This document shows, one piece after another, positions 24,088 through 33,029 of a stretch of DNA of 36,212 bases. The notes under the pieces are model-generated. The model did not search any database. It worked only from the letters and a program-made list of their open reading frames with translations, and was not told the origin of the DNA. The first letter of the stretch is position 1. Each line of letters begins with the position of its first letter. This DNA is from Eubacteriales bacterium. Lineage in GTDB: Bacteria > Bacillota > Clostridia > Peptostreptococcales > Anaerovoracaceae. Made by a program: the position numbers and the translations under genes. The stretch is taken from positions 1-36,212 of the forward strand of contig JAQWBM010000021.1 in the NCBI GenBank assembly GCA_028706405.1, in the 5' to 3' direction.

Positions 24088-25071
24088 ATGAATGCTAAAC
24101 ATAGAATTGGTCCAAGGATAGTGCTGATTGGAGGAGGCACCGGATTATCGGTGATCCTGCGCGGCGTAAAAAAGATTACAGATAACCTTACGGCAATTGT
24201 TAATGTGGCGGATAACGGCGGTGGTTCAGGTGTTCTAAGAGAGGATCTCGGAATGCTTCCCCCAGGGGATATCAGGAGTTGCCTATTAGCGATGGCAGAT
24301 GAAGAAGGCATTATGATGGAGGTATTGAATTATAGATTCACCGAAGGCAGACTGGGCGGACAAAGCTTTGGAAACCTCTTGATTGCAGCCTTAAATGGAA
24401 TTTGCGGAAATTTCGAGGATGCTGTTGCCAAAACCAATGAGATACTGCGCGTCAGAGGGCAGGTGCTGCCGGTTACGGGAAGAAACATAAATTTATGCGC
24501 TGAACTGGAAAATGGCGCCTATGTCTATGGAGAATCCAGCATACCACCGGAAGCGATTCGACAGAACAGCCCAATTGCGAGAGTGTTTCTTGAACCCGAA
24601 AAACCCGAGGCTGCAGGCATGGCATTAAATGCGATCAAGAAAGCGGATGTGATCATTATTGGTCCGGGTAGCCTGTTCACCAGCATTATACCGAATTTAC
24701 TTGTCGATGGTATCAGCAATGCGATCAAATCGTCTGTGGCGAGAAAAATCCTTATATGTAATATGATGACTCAGCCGGGTGAAACGGACCAGTATTCGGT
24801 TTGGGACCATGTTGAAAGAGTTGCTGAATATCTCGGAGACAATATCATTGAGTATGTTATAGCTAACAACAAGCTGATCGGTGCGGAAGCCTTAAAGCCA
24901 TATATAGAAGACAAATCAGAACAAACCATGCCTACTGACAAAGACAGGCAACTGCTTCGGGAAAATGGTATTATTCTCATTGAGAACAATTTTATAGATG
25001 TAAAAAAGGGATACATACGACATGATGCAGATCGAATAGCTGGTATTGTTTACAACCTCATTTGCGATTAG
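24088..25071 (+). CDS. yvcK: YvcK/CofD-like UDP-sugar-binding protein
   Basis: YvcK binds UDP-sugars and is needed for growth on gluconeogenic carbon and for correct cell shape in Bacillus. The 327 residues start with the CofD-type motif IVLIGGGTGLSVILRGVKK and NVADNGGGSGVLREDLGMLP, then PGDIRSCLLAM, SFGNLLIAAL and IIGPGSLFTSIIPNLLVDGI. The length is normal. Start 24088 follows AAAGGAATAG. It lies between rapZ and the kce-like gene. In the usual order whiA would follow directly; here a metabolic gene is inserted. Confidence 0.95.
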   Translation: MNAKHRIGPRIVLIGGGTGLSVILRGVKKITDNLTAIVNVADNGGGSGVLREDLGMLPPGDIRSCLLAMADEEGIMMEVLNYRFTEGRLGGQSFGNLLIAALNGICGNFEDAVAKTNEILRVRGQVLPVTGRNINLCAELENGAYVYGESSIPPEAIRQNSPIARVFLEPEKPEAAGMALNAIKKADVIIIGPGSLFTSIIPNLLVDGISNAIKSSVARKILICNMMTQPGETDQYSVWDHVERVAEYLGDNIIEYVIANNKLIGAEALKPYIEDKSEQTMPTDKDRQLLRENGIILIENNFIDVKKGYIRHDADRIAGIVYNLICD

Positions 25072-25105
25072 ATACATAAATACCTAAACAAAGGAGAAGA
25101 AGCAA

Positions 25106-25918
25106 ATGGAGAAATTAATTATCACAGCAGCTATATGCGGAGCAGAGGTGACCAAGAAGCACAATCCGGCAGTGCCATATACTGTTCAGGAAATTGTCAG
25201 GGAGGCAAAATCCGCTTACGATGCAGGCGCTTCCATCATTCATCTGCATGTAAGAGAAGATGACGGTACGCCTACTCAGAGCAAAGAAAGATTCCAGATT
25301 TGCGTAGAAGGGATACTGAAGCAATGTCCGGACGTTATCATCCAGCCCTCAACCGGAGGAGCTATAGGTATGACAGACGCAGAAAGGCTTCAATCCACCG
25401 AGATTATACCGACTCCCGAGTTTGCTACTCTGGATTGCGGTACATTGAATTTTGGCGGTGATGATATTTTTTTAAATACGAACAATACTATATTTAAATT
25501 TGCTAAAATCATGAAGGAAAAAGGTATCAAGCCTGAACTGGAAGTATTCGACAAGGGAATGATAGATATCGCGTTAAAGGCGCATAAGAAAGGACTTTTG
25601 GCCGAACCCCTGCATTTTGATTTTGTTTTAGGAGTTCAAATGACCGCGACGATGCGCGATTTGGTTTTCATGGCTGGAAGTATCCCTCCCGGCAGCACCT
25701 GGACGGTAGCCGGAATTGGAAGGTCTGCTTTTGAAATGGCCGCAGGCGGTATTCTAATGGGAGGACATGTAAGAATAGGACTTGAAGACAACCTGTATTT
25801 GGAAAAGGGCGTTCTTGCGAAAAGCAACGGAGAGCTCGTTGAAAAGGTTGTCAACATTGCTAAAATATTTGGAAGAAAAATTGCATCCCCAAACGAAGCG
25901 CGAAAAATTCTGAATTAG
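25106..25918 (+). CDS. kce: Beta-keto acid cleavage enzyme (Kce-like, BKACE family)
   Basis: BKACE enzymes cleave a beta-keto acid with acetyl-CoA; Kce turns 3-keto-5-aminohexanoate into 3-aminobutyryl-CoA and acetoacetate in lysine fermentation. The 270 residues show the TIM barrel with zinc ligands H46 and H48 in IIHLHVREDDG and E227 in HVRIGLEDNLY, plus IIQPSTGGAIGMT, FATLDCGTLNFGGDD, LEVFDKGM and WTVAGIGRS. Length matches Kce. The partner lysine genes (kamA, kamD/E, kdd, kal) are absent from the window, so the substrate may be another beta-keto acid. It sits between yvcK and whiA with 34- and 42-bp gaps and its own AAAGGAGAAG ribosome site. Confidence 0.88.
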   Translation: MEKLIITAAICGAEVTKKHNPAVPYTVQEIVREAKSAYDAGASIIHLHVREDDGTPTQSKERFQICVEGILKQCPDVIIQPSTGGAIGMTDAERLQSTEIIPTPEFATLDCGTLNFGGDDIFLNTNNTIFKFAKIMKEKGIKPELEVFDKGMIDIALKAHKKGLLAEPLHFDFVLGVQMTATMRDLVFMAGSIPPGSTWTVAGIGRSAFEMAAGGILMGGHVRIGLEDNLYLEKGVLAKSNGELVEKVVNIAKIFGRKIASPNEARKILN

Positions 25919-25960
25919 TCAAATAGGAACACCTCTAGCGGGATGTAACAGGAGAATGTT

Positions 25961-26914
25961 ATGTCTTTTTCTGCAACTACAAAAAATGAATTATCTCGAA
26001 TAGATCCGGAAAAGAAATGCTGCAAGCTGGCAGAAATAGCCGGTTTTGTTCGTATATGCGGAACAATAAAGCTATCAGGCGGCAAGCTTACGGTAATACT
26101 ATTAACAGAAAATCCGGCAGTAGCAAGACACCTCAAAAAACTGATCAAGAATTATTTTGGTGTTCATGCAGCTCTTGTGATTGTTAAAACTGCCATTCTA
26201 AAGAAAAACCACTATTATAAATTAGTAATAGATGCTGAAAATGCAGAGCAGATTTTAAGAGAAACAGGCATACTGATGATCAGGGAAGGCTGTAATTATA
26301 TCAGTGACGGTATATATTCCGGTCTTTTAAGAAAAAAATGCTGCCGCAGGGCGTATTTAAGAGGAGTTTTTCTTGGCGCAGGGACCATAAGTGATCCGGA
26401 AAAAGCTTACCACCTTGAAATCGTGTGCAACAGCGAGATTTTATGCAATGATTTGAAAAAGCTGATCAACAGTTTCGGGTTAAATGCCAAGTCAGTTAAA
26501 AGAAAAAACAGCCATGTTGTATATATAAAGGAAGCAGAGCAGATTATCGACTTCCTCAATATACTCGGCGCTCATAGCCATCTGTTGAATTTTGAAAACA
26601 TCCGGATAATGAAGGAATTAAGGAATAAAACCAATCGTATCAATAACTGCGACAGTGCCAATCTGGACAAGACGATTAACGCATCGCTCAGGCAGGTTCG
26701 AGACATCAGGCTGATCGAACAGACAAGAGGGTTGTCTTCTTTGTCAGAGAAGCTTCAGGAAGCGGCCAAGCTGCGTTTGGGAAACCCTGAAGCGTCACTA
26801 TCCGAGCTTGCGGAAATGATAAATCCTCCAATAGGAAAATCAGGACTCAATCACCGTTATAAGAAAATCGAGGAGATAGCGGAGCGAATACGTTTCGCAC
26901 AGAAAACGATATAG
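25961..26914 (+). CDS. whiA: DNA-binding protein WhiA
   Basis: WhiA is a DNA-binding protein of Gram-positives that links chromosome segregation and cell division, and controls sporulation genes in actinobacteria. The 317 residues contain an N-terminal WhiA domain (FSATTKNELSRI, LAEIAGFVRICGTI), a LAGLIDADG-like domain around RRAYLRGVFLGAGTISDP and EIVCNSEILCNDL, and a C-terminal HTH with ASLSELAEMINPPIGKSGLN HRYKK. Length is typical. ATG 25961 follows ACAGGAGAAT. It is the last gene of the operon; the convergent EAL-HDOD gene ends 13 bp away. Confidence 0.95.
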   Translation: MSFSATTKNELSRIDPEKKCCKLAEIAGFVRICGTIKLSGGKLTVILLTENPAVARHLKKLIKNYFGVHAALVIVKTAILKKNHYYKLVIDAENAEQILRETGILMIREGCNYISDGIYSGLLRKKCCRRAYLRGVFLGAGTISDPEKAYHLEIVCNSEILCNDLKKLINSFGLNAKSVKRKNSHVVYIKEAEQIIDFLNILGAHSHLLNFENIRIMKELRNKTNRINNCDSANLDKTINASLRQVRDIRLIEQTRGLSSLSEKLQEAAKLRLGNPEASLSELAEMINPPIGKSGLNHRYKKIEEIAERIRFAQKTI

Positions 26915-26927
26915 AAACTCCAATACC

Positions 26928-28130
26928 TCAATAATCTAGTTTCATGACCCACTTCAATGCATCAATATAGATAACGGAAAGATTTTCTCGTGTTAGAAAA
27001 CAATCTTTGTTATTATCTAAAGCATTAAATTTTAATAATTCATAATCAATCACAATGTCTAATATTCTTTTTATTTCATTGTTTTCGCCAAGCAAAGCTT
27101 CCTTAACATCATCAGCTAAGCAAAGCTCTTCAACGATTTCATTCATATCTTTATTGAGAAGAGCATCGATTGAAGAGAACATTCCCGTCATAAAATATTC
27201 AGATTGCCTATCTTTTTTCCCTGTCTCTACTGCTAAAAGCTCCATGAATTTTGCTCTTATAAAACAGTTTCTTATTAATTCTTCATTTTCGAGAATCTGT
27301 ATATCCTTGAGCATCATAAGATAAATCCATTTTTTGATTACAATGATACCTAATTGCATTAATGCCTGCTTAATAGACAGTATTTGAGTTCTCGTTCCAA
27401 AGAAAACAGAGTTAGCAAGCTTCAATAATTTGTAAGAAAGTCCCATATCAGTTTCTATTATCTGTGAAATTTTCTGATAATCCGGGTCTTTTTTATTTAT
27501 TTCATTCATAATTCTAATCAAGATATGATTCAGGCTTCCTATTTCTTTACCCTTAGCAATGATGGGTTTACTGAAAAAATAGCCCTGGAAATAATCATAA
27601 CCCATATCCAGCGCCAACAGATATTCCTCCCTCGTTTCTACTTTTTCAGCTAAGAATTTGATCCTATTTTTATAATCACTTATTAACTTTCGTTGTGTTT
27701 CATGGTCAACAGCCGAAAATTCTATTTTAATTATATGGGCAATTTCCATTAGCGGAAGATAGGATTCATGAAAGACAAAATCATCAAGTGCTATTAAATA
27801 ACCGTTATCTCTTAACTTTCTGCATGCTGCAATTACGTTGTCATTTATTTCAACTCTTTCTAACACTTCCACAACAGTTGTATCTACGGGTAATAATAAT
27901 GGAATTTCCATTAGCAGCATATCTTGGGAAAAATTTATAAAAGCTTTCGTTCCACTAGTAAGCTCATGTGAATGCATTGATAAAAAATAATTATTGATTA
28001 ATTCGGCTGTTGCCTTATTATCATCACTTCCTTCAAAAAAATTATTCATACTCCTGCGATAGAGCAATTCATATGCAAAAACATTCATATTTCTATCGAA
28101 AATAGGCTGCCGTCCTACATAAATATCCAT
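26928..28130 (-). CDS. EAL-HDOD signalling protein (YuxH-like)
   Basis: The 400-residue protein pairs an N-terminal EAL-type c-di-GMP domain (about 1-200) with a C-terminal HDOD domain (about 200-395). It begins MDIYVGRQPIFDRNMNVFAY. The EAL signature is degenerate (YELLYR). Other expected active-site positions look kept: N in FINFSQD, E in VEVLERVE, DD in IALDDF, K in IIKIEF and Q in DYFQGYFFSKP. Related EAL-HDOD proteins often bind rather than cleave c-di-GMP and affect motility or virulence. Activity is undecided. The start at 28130 follows AAGGGGGGAAAGG. The gene is monocistronic and convergent with whiA. Confidence 0.9.
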   Translation of the reverse strand: MDIYVGRQPIFDRNMNVFAYELLYRRSMNNFFEGSDDNKATAELINNYFLSMHSHELTSGTKAFINFSQDMLLMEIPLLLPVDTTVVEVLERVEINDNVIAACRKLRDNGYLIALDDFVFHESYLPLMEIAHIIKIEFSAVDHETQRKLISDYKNRIKFLAEKVETREEYLLALDMGYDYFQGYFFSKPIIAKGKEIGSLNHILIRIMNEINKKDPDYQKISQIIETDMGLSYKLLKLANSVFFGTRTQILSIKQALMQLGIIVIKKWIYLMMLKDIQILENEELIRNCFIRAKFMELLAVETGKKDRQSEYFMTGMFSSIDALLNKDMNEIVEELCLADDVKEALLGENNEIKRILDIVIDYELLKFNALDNNKDCFLTRENLSVIYIDALKWVMKLDY

Positions 28131-28445
28131 TATATATACCTTTCCCCCCTTTAAATTTTTATATTTATTCTATACAGATATACAGCTACCCATCACTCAA
28201 GCATATAAAACATATAAAAAAGTCTTCATTTTATCGCGTAAATTCATGCCGACCGAAAATTCAGCTTCTGCTTTAATGCTCTTATTATGAATCTGTATTC
28301 CATTATATCAAAAAAATGTATATTAAAACATAATTTAACGGAAATTTTGTTTTTTCAAATGGGAATTTCGCATTCAATTTACAAAAAATATAAAAGGTTT
28401 TAATCGAAAATCAATAACAATATATCGATAAACAATAAATTTATA
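28131..28445. other. AT-rich intergenic region
   Basis: It separates divergent genes and holds no ORF. It is very AT-rich, with repeated AACAATA/AATCAATAA stretches at about 28398-28460 running into the promoter of the DUF2975 gene, possible binding sites for the XRE protein of that operon. Nothing else is recognised. Confidence 0.4.
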
Positions 28446-28474
28446 TTGACAATCAATAAGCGGCTACATATAAT
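28446..28474 (+). promoter_or_regulatory. Consensus promoter of DUF2975-XRE-DUF4153 operon
   Basis: TTGACA (28446-28451) and TATAAT (28469-28474) are both perfect, with the optimal 17-bp spacer. A promoter this strong normally needs repression, and the operon encodes a small XRE repressor-like protein. Confidence 0.8.
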
Positions 28475-28516
28475 AATAAATGAAATTATGCTATAAAAAA
28501 GAAAGGAAATAAGAAA

Positions 28517-28963
28517 ATGTGGAATCCGAGTAAATCGGTGCTGGCATCTTCGATTTGCACCAAGCTCATTATCGTTATAGTCATCGGGTTTTTGATTGCA
28601 GCTCCCTGTCTGGTGAAGGGCTACGTGGCTTACGCCTTTAAAAATCCGGATATCATCATTCCCTTGCTTGTTACAATTTATGCCTGCGCTCTACCGGGGC
28701 TGATCTCATTATTTTCCCTGGACCGGCTTCTGGCAAATATCAAAGCTAAGAATGTGTTTGTTGAAAAAAATGTAAGATATCTGCGAGTGATCTCATGGTG
28801 TAGCTTCGCAGTGTCCGCCATTTTATTTGTATTCGGGTTTTATTATCTTTTATCTCTGCTCGTTGCGATTGCCGCGGCATTTTTCGGACTTATTTTAAGG
28901 GTCGTCAAGAACGTCATCGAGCAGGCGGTAATCATCAAAAATGAAAATGATTTTACCATTTAG
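28517..28963 (+). CDS. DUF2975 family membrane protein
   Basis: The 148-residue protein has four hydrophobic segments (about 14-36, 45-67, 90-112 and 114-132), with the arrangement and LDRLLANIKAKNVFVEKNVR signature of DUF2975 proteins. These are small membrane proteins of unknown role that are almost always encoded next to a YozG-type XRE regulator, as here. It may be a sensor or partner for the regulator. ATG 28517 follows AAAGGAAATAAGAA. The XRE gene starts 14 bp downstream. Confidence 0.85.
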   Translation: MWNPSKSVLASSICTKLIIVIVIGFLIAAPCLVKGYVAYAFKNPDIIIPLLVTIYACALPGLISLFSLDRLLANIKAKNVFVEKNVRYLRVISWCSFAVSAILFVFGFYYLLSLLVAIAAAFFGLILRVVKNVIEQAVIIKNENDFTI

Positions 28964-28977
28964 AAAGGAGGTTCGAT

Positions 28978-29190
28978 ATGGCCATTTTAGTAAATCTGGA
29001 TGTGATCATGGCAAAACGGAAAATTTCAGCCGGCGAATTGTCGGATAAAATTGGAATTACACCTGCGAACCTTTCCATTCTGAAGAACAACAAAGCAAAA
29101 GCAATCAGGTTTTCCACGCTGGAGGAGATCTGCAGGGTGCTGGATTGTCAGCCGGGGGATATTCTGGAGTTCAAAAGAAAGGGAGAATAG
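28978..29190 (+). CDS. XRE-family HTH regulator, YozG-like
   Basis: The 70-residue protein is a single Cro/C1-type helix-turn-helix: MAILVNLDVIMAKRKISAGE, then LSDKIGITPANLSILKNNKA (recognition helix) and IRFSTLEEICRVLDCQPGDILEF. It has no sensor domain. Small regulators of this type sit with DUF2975 membrane proteins and probably autoregulate the operon from the consensus promoter at 28446-28474. Start 28978 follows AGAAAGGAGG. The next gene begins 3 bp after its stop. Confidence 0.92.
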   Translation: MAILVNLDVIMAKRKISAGELSDKIGITPANLSILKNNKAKAIRFSTLEEICRVLDCQPGDILEFKRKGE

Positions 29191-29193
29191 AGT

Positions 29194-30819
29194 ATGAATG
29201 GAAAATTGTCAGGGGGAATGAACGGAATTGTTTATGAAAGAATTGACATTCCCCAGACACCGGAAGGTGCATCAGGGAAATCGTCGGCAGACAGTCCAAC
29301 AGCGGTAAATCCGGCAGCGGGGAAACAGCCGCCTATGGATTTTTTGCGGGCGGATATTGTTTTTGCGTTCTGCATGATCGTTTGTGGCTTTCTTTTCTGG
29401 AATCTGATTGCAGACAGAAACCTTGGATTTGGAGTTACATTGTTTACGGCGGTTATTTGCACGACTGCTATATTCTATTTCAATGCTGCCGGGATCCGAC
29501 AGTCAAAGTCGAGTCTTGTTTTCCTTGGGCTCATCGTTCTCTTGGCAGTTCATTTTACCTTATATGACGGAGAGCCTGTTAAAGCCTTCAATTTTATATT
29601 TTTGTCGATTTGCTTTGTCTATTGGGTCTGCCTGACTGCGGGAACGAGTCTGGAAAATAAAGTTTCAATTTACATTTTTAGTGATATTCTTTGCCTGTTG
29701 CTGGTGGTTCCATTCGAAAATTTTACCGGTTGCTTCAAGGCAATCTATCAGGTTTTCCGGCAGAACAAAAAGGGAAAAGGAATACTTGCCGGAGCCGCCG
29801 GTATATTGGTTTTTCTGCCGGTCCTCATCCTTGTCGCCGCCTTGCTGACCGACGCCGATGCCGCTTTTGAAAGTTTGGTGAACACGATCCGTTTTTCTAT
29901 CTCAGAGAATGTGTTGAAGTATGTTTTTGAGTTCGTTCTGGGCTTGCCGGTAGCATGCTATCTTTACGGGCTGATCTACGCAAACCGCTATAAGAGAAAT
30001 ATCGGCAATGCGACACCGGCCTCCGTGGATGCACACGTAAAAGTGCTAAGGTTTGCTCCCGATGCGGCGGTATTTTCTGCATTAACGGCGCTGAACCTGA
30101 TTTTTCTTGTTTTCTTTCTGGCACAAACCTCATATTTGTTTTCGGCCTTCAATGATAGCTTACCCATGACCATGACCTATGCGGAATATGCAAGAAGAGG
30201 ATTCTTTGAACTCTGTGCAGTATCAGGGATCAATCTGGCAGTGATCGCGGCTGCACACCTGATCACGAAACGCGGCAACATGAAGATCCTCATGGGAGAG
30301 ACGGCGGTACTGTGTATTTTTACCATTGCGCTGATCGCTGCGGCCATGAGCAAGATGGGAATGTACATTGACTATTATGGATTAACAAGATTGCGGGCCT
30401 ATGCCTCCTGGTTTATGATCGTACTGCTGCTTCTCTTTATTATTATTCTGGTTCGCCAGTTCAAAAGCTTCAATGGAACCAGGATAGCGGCAGTCGGATG
30501 CATTTGCCTGTTCCTGATACTGTGTTACGGAAATGTTGACGGAGTGATCGCAAAATATAATATCGAACGATATCAAACAGGGACGCTTGAATCGTTGGAT
30601 ATCTATGCTTTGGCGGAACTCTCAGACGCAACAACCCCCTATCTTTACGAATTGTATTTGGATACGGAGGATCCTGTGCTGAAAGAAGAACTAAGAGAGG
30701 CGATTAAAGAGGGGTTGTTCCAGAGGGATAATATGTTCGGCGGAATTTATAAGGAGGATTTCAGAGAGTTCAACCTTCAGACCTACAGAGCTTACCAGAT
30801 ACGGCAAATGATAGAATAA
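29194..30819 (+). CDS. DUF4153/DUF4173-like polytopic membrane protein
   Basis: The 541-residue protein has a hydrophilic N-terminus of about 45 residues, then some 10-12 membrane helices up to about residue 450, and a soluble C-terminal tail. The helix-rich core with GMYIDYYGLTRLRAYASWFM and the tail N-VDGVIAKYNIERYQTGTLESL followed by DIYALAELSDATTPYLYELY is what I recall for DUF4153/DUF4173 proteins. Function is unknown. It is the third gene of the DUF2975-XRE operon, 3 bp after the regulator, so its expression is likely tied to that switch. A weak GGGAGAATAGAG ribosome site precedes ATG 29194. Confidence 0.8.
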   Translation: MNGKLSGGMNGIVYERIDIPQTPEGASGKSSADSPTAVNPAAGKQPPMDFLRADIVFAFCMIVCGFLFWNLIADRNLGFGVTLFTAVICTTAIFYFNAAGIRQSKSSLVFLGLIVLLAVHFTLYDGEPVKAFNFIFLSICFVYWVCLTAGTSLENKVSIYIFSDILCLLLVVPFENFTGCFKAIYQVFRQNKKGKGILAGAAGILVFLPVLILVAALLTDADAAFESLVNTIRFSISENVLKYVFEFVLGLPVACYLYGLIYANRYKRNIGNATPASVDAHVKVLRFAPDAAVFSALTALNLIFLVFFLAQTSYLFSAFNDSLPMTMTYAEYARRGFFELCAVSGINLAVIAAAHLITKRGNMKILMGETAVLCIFTIALIAAAMSKMGMYIDYYGLTRLRAYASWFMIVLLLLFIIILVRQFKSFNGTRIAAVGCICLFLILCYGNVDGVIAKYNIERYQTGTLESLDIYALAELSDATTPYLYELYLDTEDPVLKEELREAIKEGLFQRDNMFGGIYKEDFREFNLQTYRAYQIRQMIE

Positions 30820-30951
30820 TTCTGACATTGGATCATTTCATTTAATCCTGAAAACATGTTATAATGACTCTACCGTTGAATGCGGCGCCGCTGCTGCGAG
30901 GAAGCGTTCATTTTTAACAGGAGGCAGAAGAAAAAATCAGGAGGTTACATC

Positions 30952-31359
30952 ATGACTGAACATAAGACATTGGTCAGAGTCATTTACGCAGATACGGACG
31001 CCATGGGTGTCGTGTACCATACAAATTATATTAAATGGTTTGAGGTCGGAAGATGTGAGCTGCTTCGCAGCATGGGCTACCCTTACGCTCATATGGAGAA
31101 GGAAGGCGTTATGCTTCCTGTTGCGGAATGCGGCTGCAAATACAGACTGCCTGCTGTTTATGACGATCTGTTGGAGATCACCGCCCGTATCTCAGAAATG
31201 AAAGGGGCTACGGTAACACTGGAATATGAAATAAGGAAAAAGGAAACGGAGGAATTGCTGGTTACGGGTTGGACAAAACATGCAATCACGGATTTGAAGT
31301 TTAAGCCTATCCGCCTTCGCGATAAAAACAGGCAATTATATGATGATCTCAAGAAATAA
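30952..31359 (+). CDS. Acyl-CoA thioesterase, YbgC/FadM hotdog family
   Basis: The 135-residue protein has a single hotdog fold with the YbgC/4-hydroxybenzoyl-CoA thioesterase signature VIYADTDAMGVVYHTNYIKW, followed by FEVGRCELLR. The Asp of DTDAMG is the catalytic residue in this family. It hydrolyses acyl-CoA thioesters; the chain preference is unknown. ATG 30952 follows CAGGAGGTTACATC; a frame from 30880 adds 24 residues without support. No Tol-Pal genes are nearby, in keeping with a Gram-positive. It appears monocistronic. Confidence 0.9.
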   Translation: MTEHKTLVRVIYADTDAMGVVYHTNYIKWFEVGRCELLRSMGYPYAHMEKEGVMLPVAECGCKYRLPAVYDDLLEITARISEMKGATVTLEYEIRKKETEELLVTGWTKHAITDLKFKPIRLRDKNRQLYDDLKK

Positions 31360-31553
31360 GAATAATATCCGGATTTCTTGATTCACATATTTTTACTTTA
31401 TATCGAAGATATATCAGACCGGAAAAGTCTTCTCCAAAAACCTCGAAAGTAACTGCAATTAGAATATTTTTTTAGAGTAGTTGCTTTTTCAATTAAGTAA
31501 TAACTTCATATTTAGAATAGTATGAGTATTTCTACAATAATATTAATATTTAG
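31360..31553. other. AT-rich intergenic region before OFA transporter
   Basis: No ORF is supported. It is followed by a promoter at 31554-31583 and then about 130 nt of leader before the transporter start. A short TATATCGAAGATATA palindrome lies at about 31399-31413. Confidence 0.35.
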
Positions 31554-31583
31554 TTGACAAATATTTAAGAACCATGATAAACT
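31554..31583 (+). promoter_or_regulatory. Promoter of OFA transporter
   Basis: TTGACA (31554-31559) and TAAACT (31578-31583) have an 18-bp spacer. Confidence 0.55.
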
Positions 31584-31714
31584 GAATGCACTTTTTTAAT
31601 TTTACCCGCTTTGTGAAATTTACGTCGATTAACAATGAAATGTTTATTTTGCAAAGAGGGAATTTTTTAAATAAGGAAGAAATAATCATATTCGAAAATA
31701 TAGGAGGAGAAGAT

Positions 31715-32947
31715 TTGAAAACATCAAGCAGAATTTTGCCTATAGTTGCAGCAATGGCAATTCAAATGTGTATTGGAATCGCATACGTTTGGAGCTTATT
31801 CCAGACGGGGATCGCAGAAAGCATTTTTGGCGGTGACAATGCGGCTGCAAATTTGACATTTTCGCTGGTACTGTTTCTTTTATCCATTGGAAGCATAATT
31901 GGAGGTAAACTGGCTGTACAGTATTCAACCCGTAAAGTAATAATTACGGGAGGTATAATTCTGGCTGCCGGTTTTATGCTAGCTTCTTTTGTAACAGCCA
32001 GTGCTCCATGGTTGCTTTGGGTATCATACGGTGCTATGGGAGGTCTTGGAATGGGATTTACTTATTCTACGACAATAGCATGTGCACAAAAGTGGTATCC
32101 GGAAAAAAAAGGTCTTGTAACGGGATTGATAGTATCTGCTCTTGGATTGGGGGGCGTTATTTTTACACCGATCATTGAGATCCTAATTGAAAATTTCGGA
32201 GGGCTTGGAGTTGGTGAACAGCCCACGTTCAGAGTTCTGGGCGTTATTTTCATAGTGGTCTGTACAATTGGCGGCTTATTTATGAAGGATCCGCCGGCGA
32301 CCATCAGTACTCCTATCAGTAAAGGTGCTGCTAAGACAGCTGCCGTTATAGCTTCACCTGATTTTTCACCAAAAGAAGTAATAAGAAAAAAAGAGTATTA
32401 TATCATGGTTTTCGCCTTCATGATGGCCTGTATGGGCGGATTGATGATGATTGGATTTGCAAAGCCCATTGCTTTCGCCAAAGGTCTTACTGAAGTCGCA
32501 GCCGTTGGAGTTCTCATCGTTTCTTTGTGCAATTCATTAGGCAGGCTTTTCTGGGGAATGGCTTCCGATAAAATCGGAAGAAAAAGAACGATCATTATTC
32601 TGTTATTAGGATCAGGAATTTCGTCTCTGCTGGTTTCTTTTGCAGAAGGGTATTTGATTTTTGTAGTGATAGGTTTCATTGGATTCTTCTACGGTGGTTT
32701 TTTGAGCAATTTCCCGTCGCTTACTGCCGAAGTCTTTGGCGCTAAGCATATGGCTACAAATTACGGGCTGGTAATGATGGGATTCGGCATCGGCGCCGTG
32801 CTTTCATCGTACATAGCAGGGCATTTCAAGAATATTGCAAGTGAGAATATAGATTTGATGACGCCGGCATTCATTATTGCAGCTGTATGTGCGGCAATAG
32901 GTATTATTTTGATGATGACACTAAAAGTAAAACAGCAAAATAAATAA
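31715..32947 (+). CDS. OFA-family MFS transporter (oxalate/formate antiporter-like)
   Basis: The 410-residue protein is a twelve-helix major facilitator of the OFA group. It shows AMAIQMCIGIAYVWSLFQTG in helix 1, YGAMGGLGMGFTYSTTIACA with KWYPEKKGLVTG, and the MFS loop GRLFWGMASDKIGRKRTIII, plus NFPSLTAEVFGAKHMATNYG. OFA members exchange small carboxylates such as oxalate and formate or take up monocarboxylates. The substrate here is not deducible. TTG 31715 follows ATAGGAGGAGAAGA; a frame from 31586 adds 43 residues lacking any membrane or family feature. A strong hairpin closes the gene. Confidence 0.88.
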   Translation: MKTSSRILPIVAAMAIQMCIGIAYVWSLFQTGIAESIFGGDNAAANLTFSLVLFLLSIGSIIGGKLAVQYSTRKVIITGGIILAAGFMLASFVTASAPWLLWVSYGAMGGLGMGFTYSTTIACAQKWYPEKKGLVTGLIVSALGLGGVIFTPIIEILIENFGGLGVGEQPTFRVLGVIFIVVCTIGGLFMKDPPATISTPISKGAAKTAAVIASPDFSPKEVIRKKEYYIMVFAFMMACMGGLMMIGFAKPIAFAKGLTEVAAVGVLIVSLCNSLGRLFWGMASDKIGRKRTIIILLLGSGISSLLVSFAEGYLIFVVIGFIGFFYGGFLSNFPSLTAEVFGAKHMATNYGLVMMGFGIGAVLSSYIAGHFKNIASENIDLMTPAFIIAAVCAAIGIILMMTLKVKQQNK

Positions 32948-32977
32948 AGAACCCTGTTGATGCCAAAAAGTTAGTAT

Positions 32978-33016
32978 GGGATTATTGTCACATTTTTCAT
33001 TTGTGACAATAATCCC
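32978..33016. terminator. Bidirectional terminator hairpin, 15-bp stem
   Basis: GGGATTATTGTCACA (32978-32992) pairs perfectly with TGTGACAATAATCCC (33002-33016). It lies between convergent genes. Its TTGTCAC..TTTTTCA..TTGTGACA core recurs at 34575-34650. Confidence 0.8.
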
Positions 33017-33029
33017 GTTTCAATATATT

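Noticed and set aside
28398..28460. CRISPR-like short repeats (AACAATA / AATCAATA)
   Set aside because: The units are 7-9 bp, AT-rich and irregular, with no spacers of constant length.
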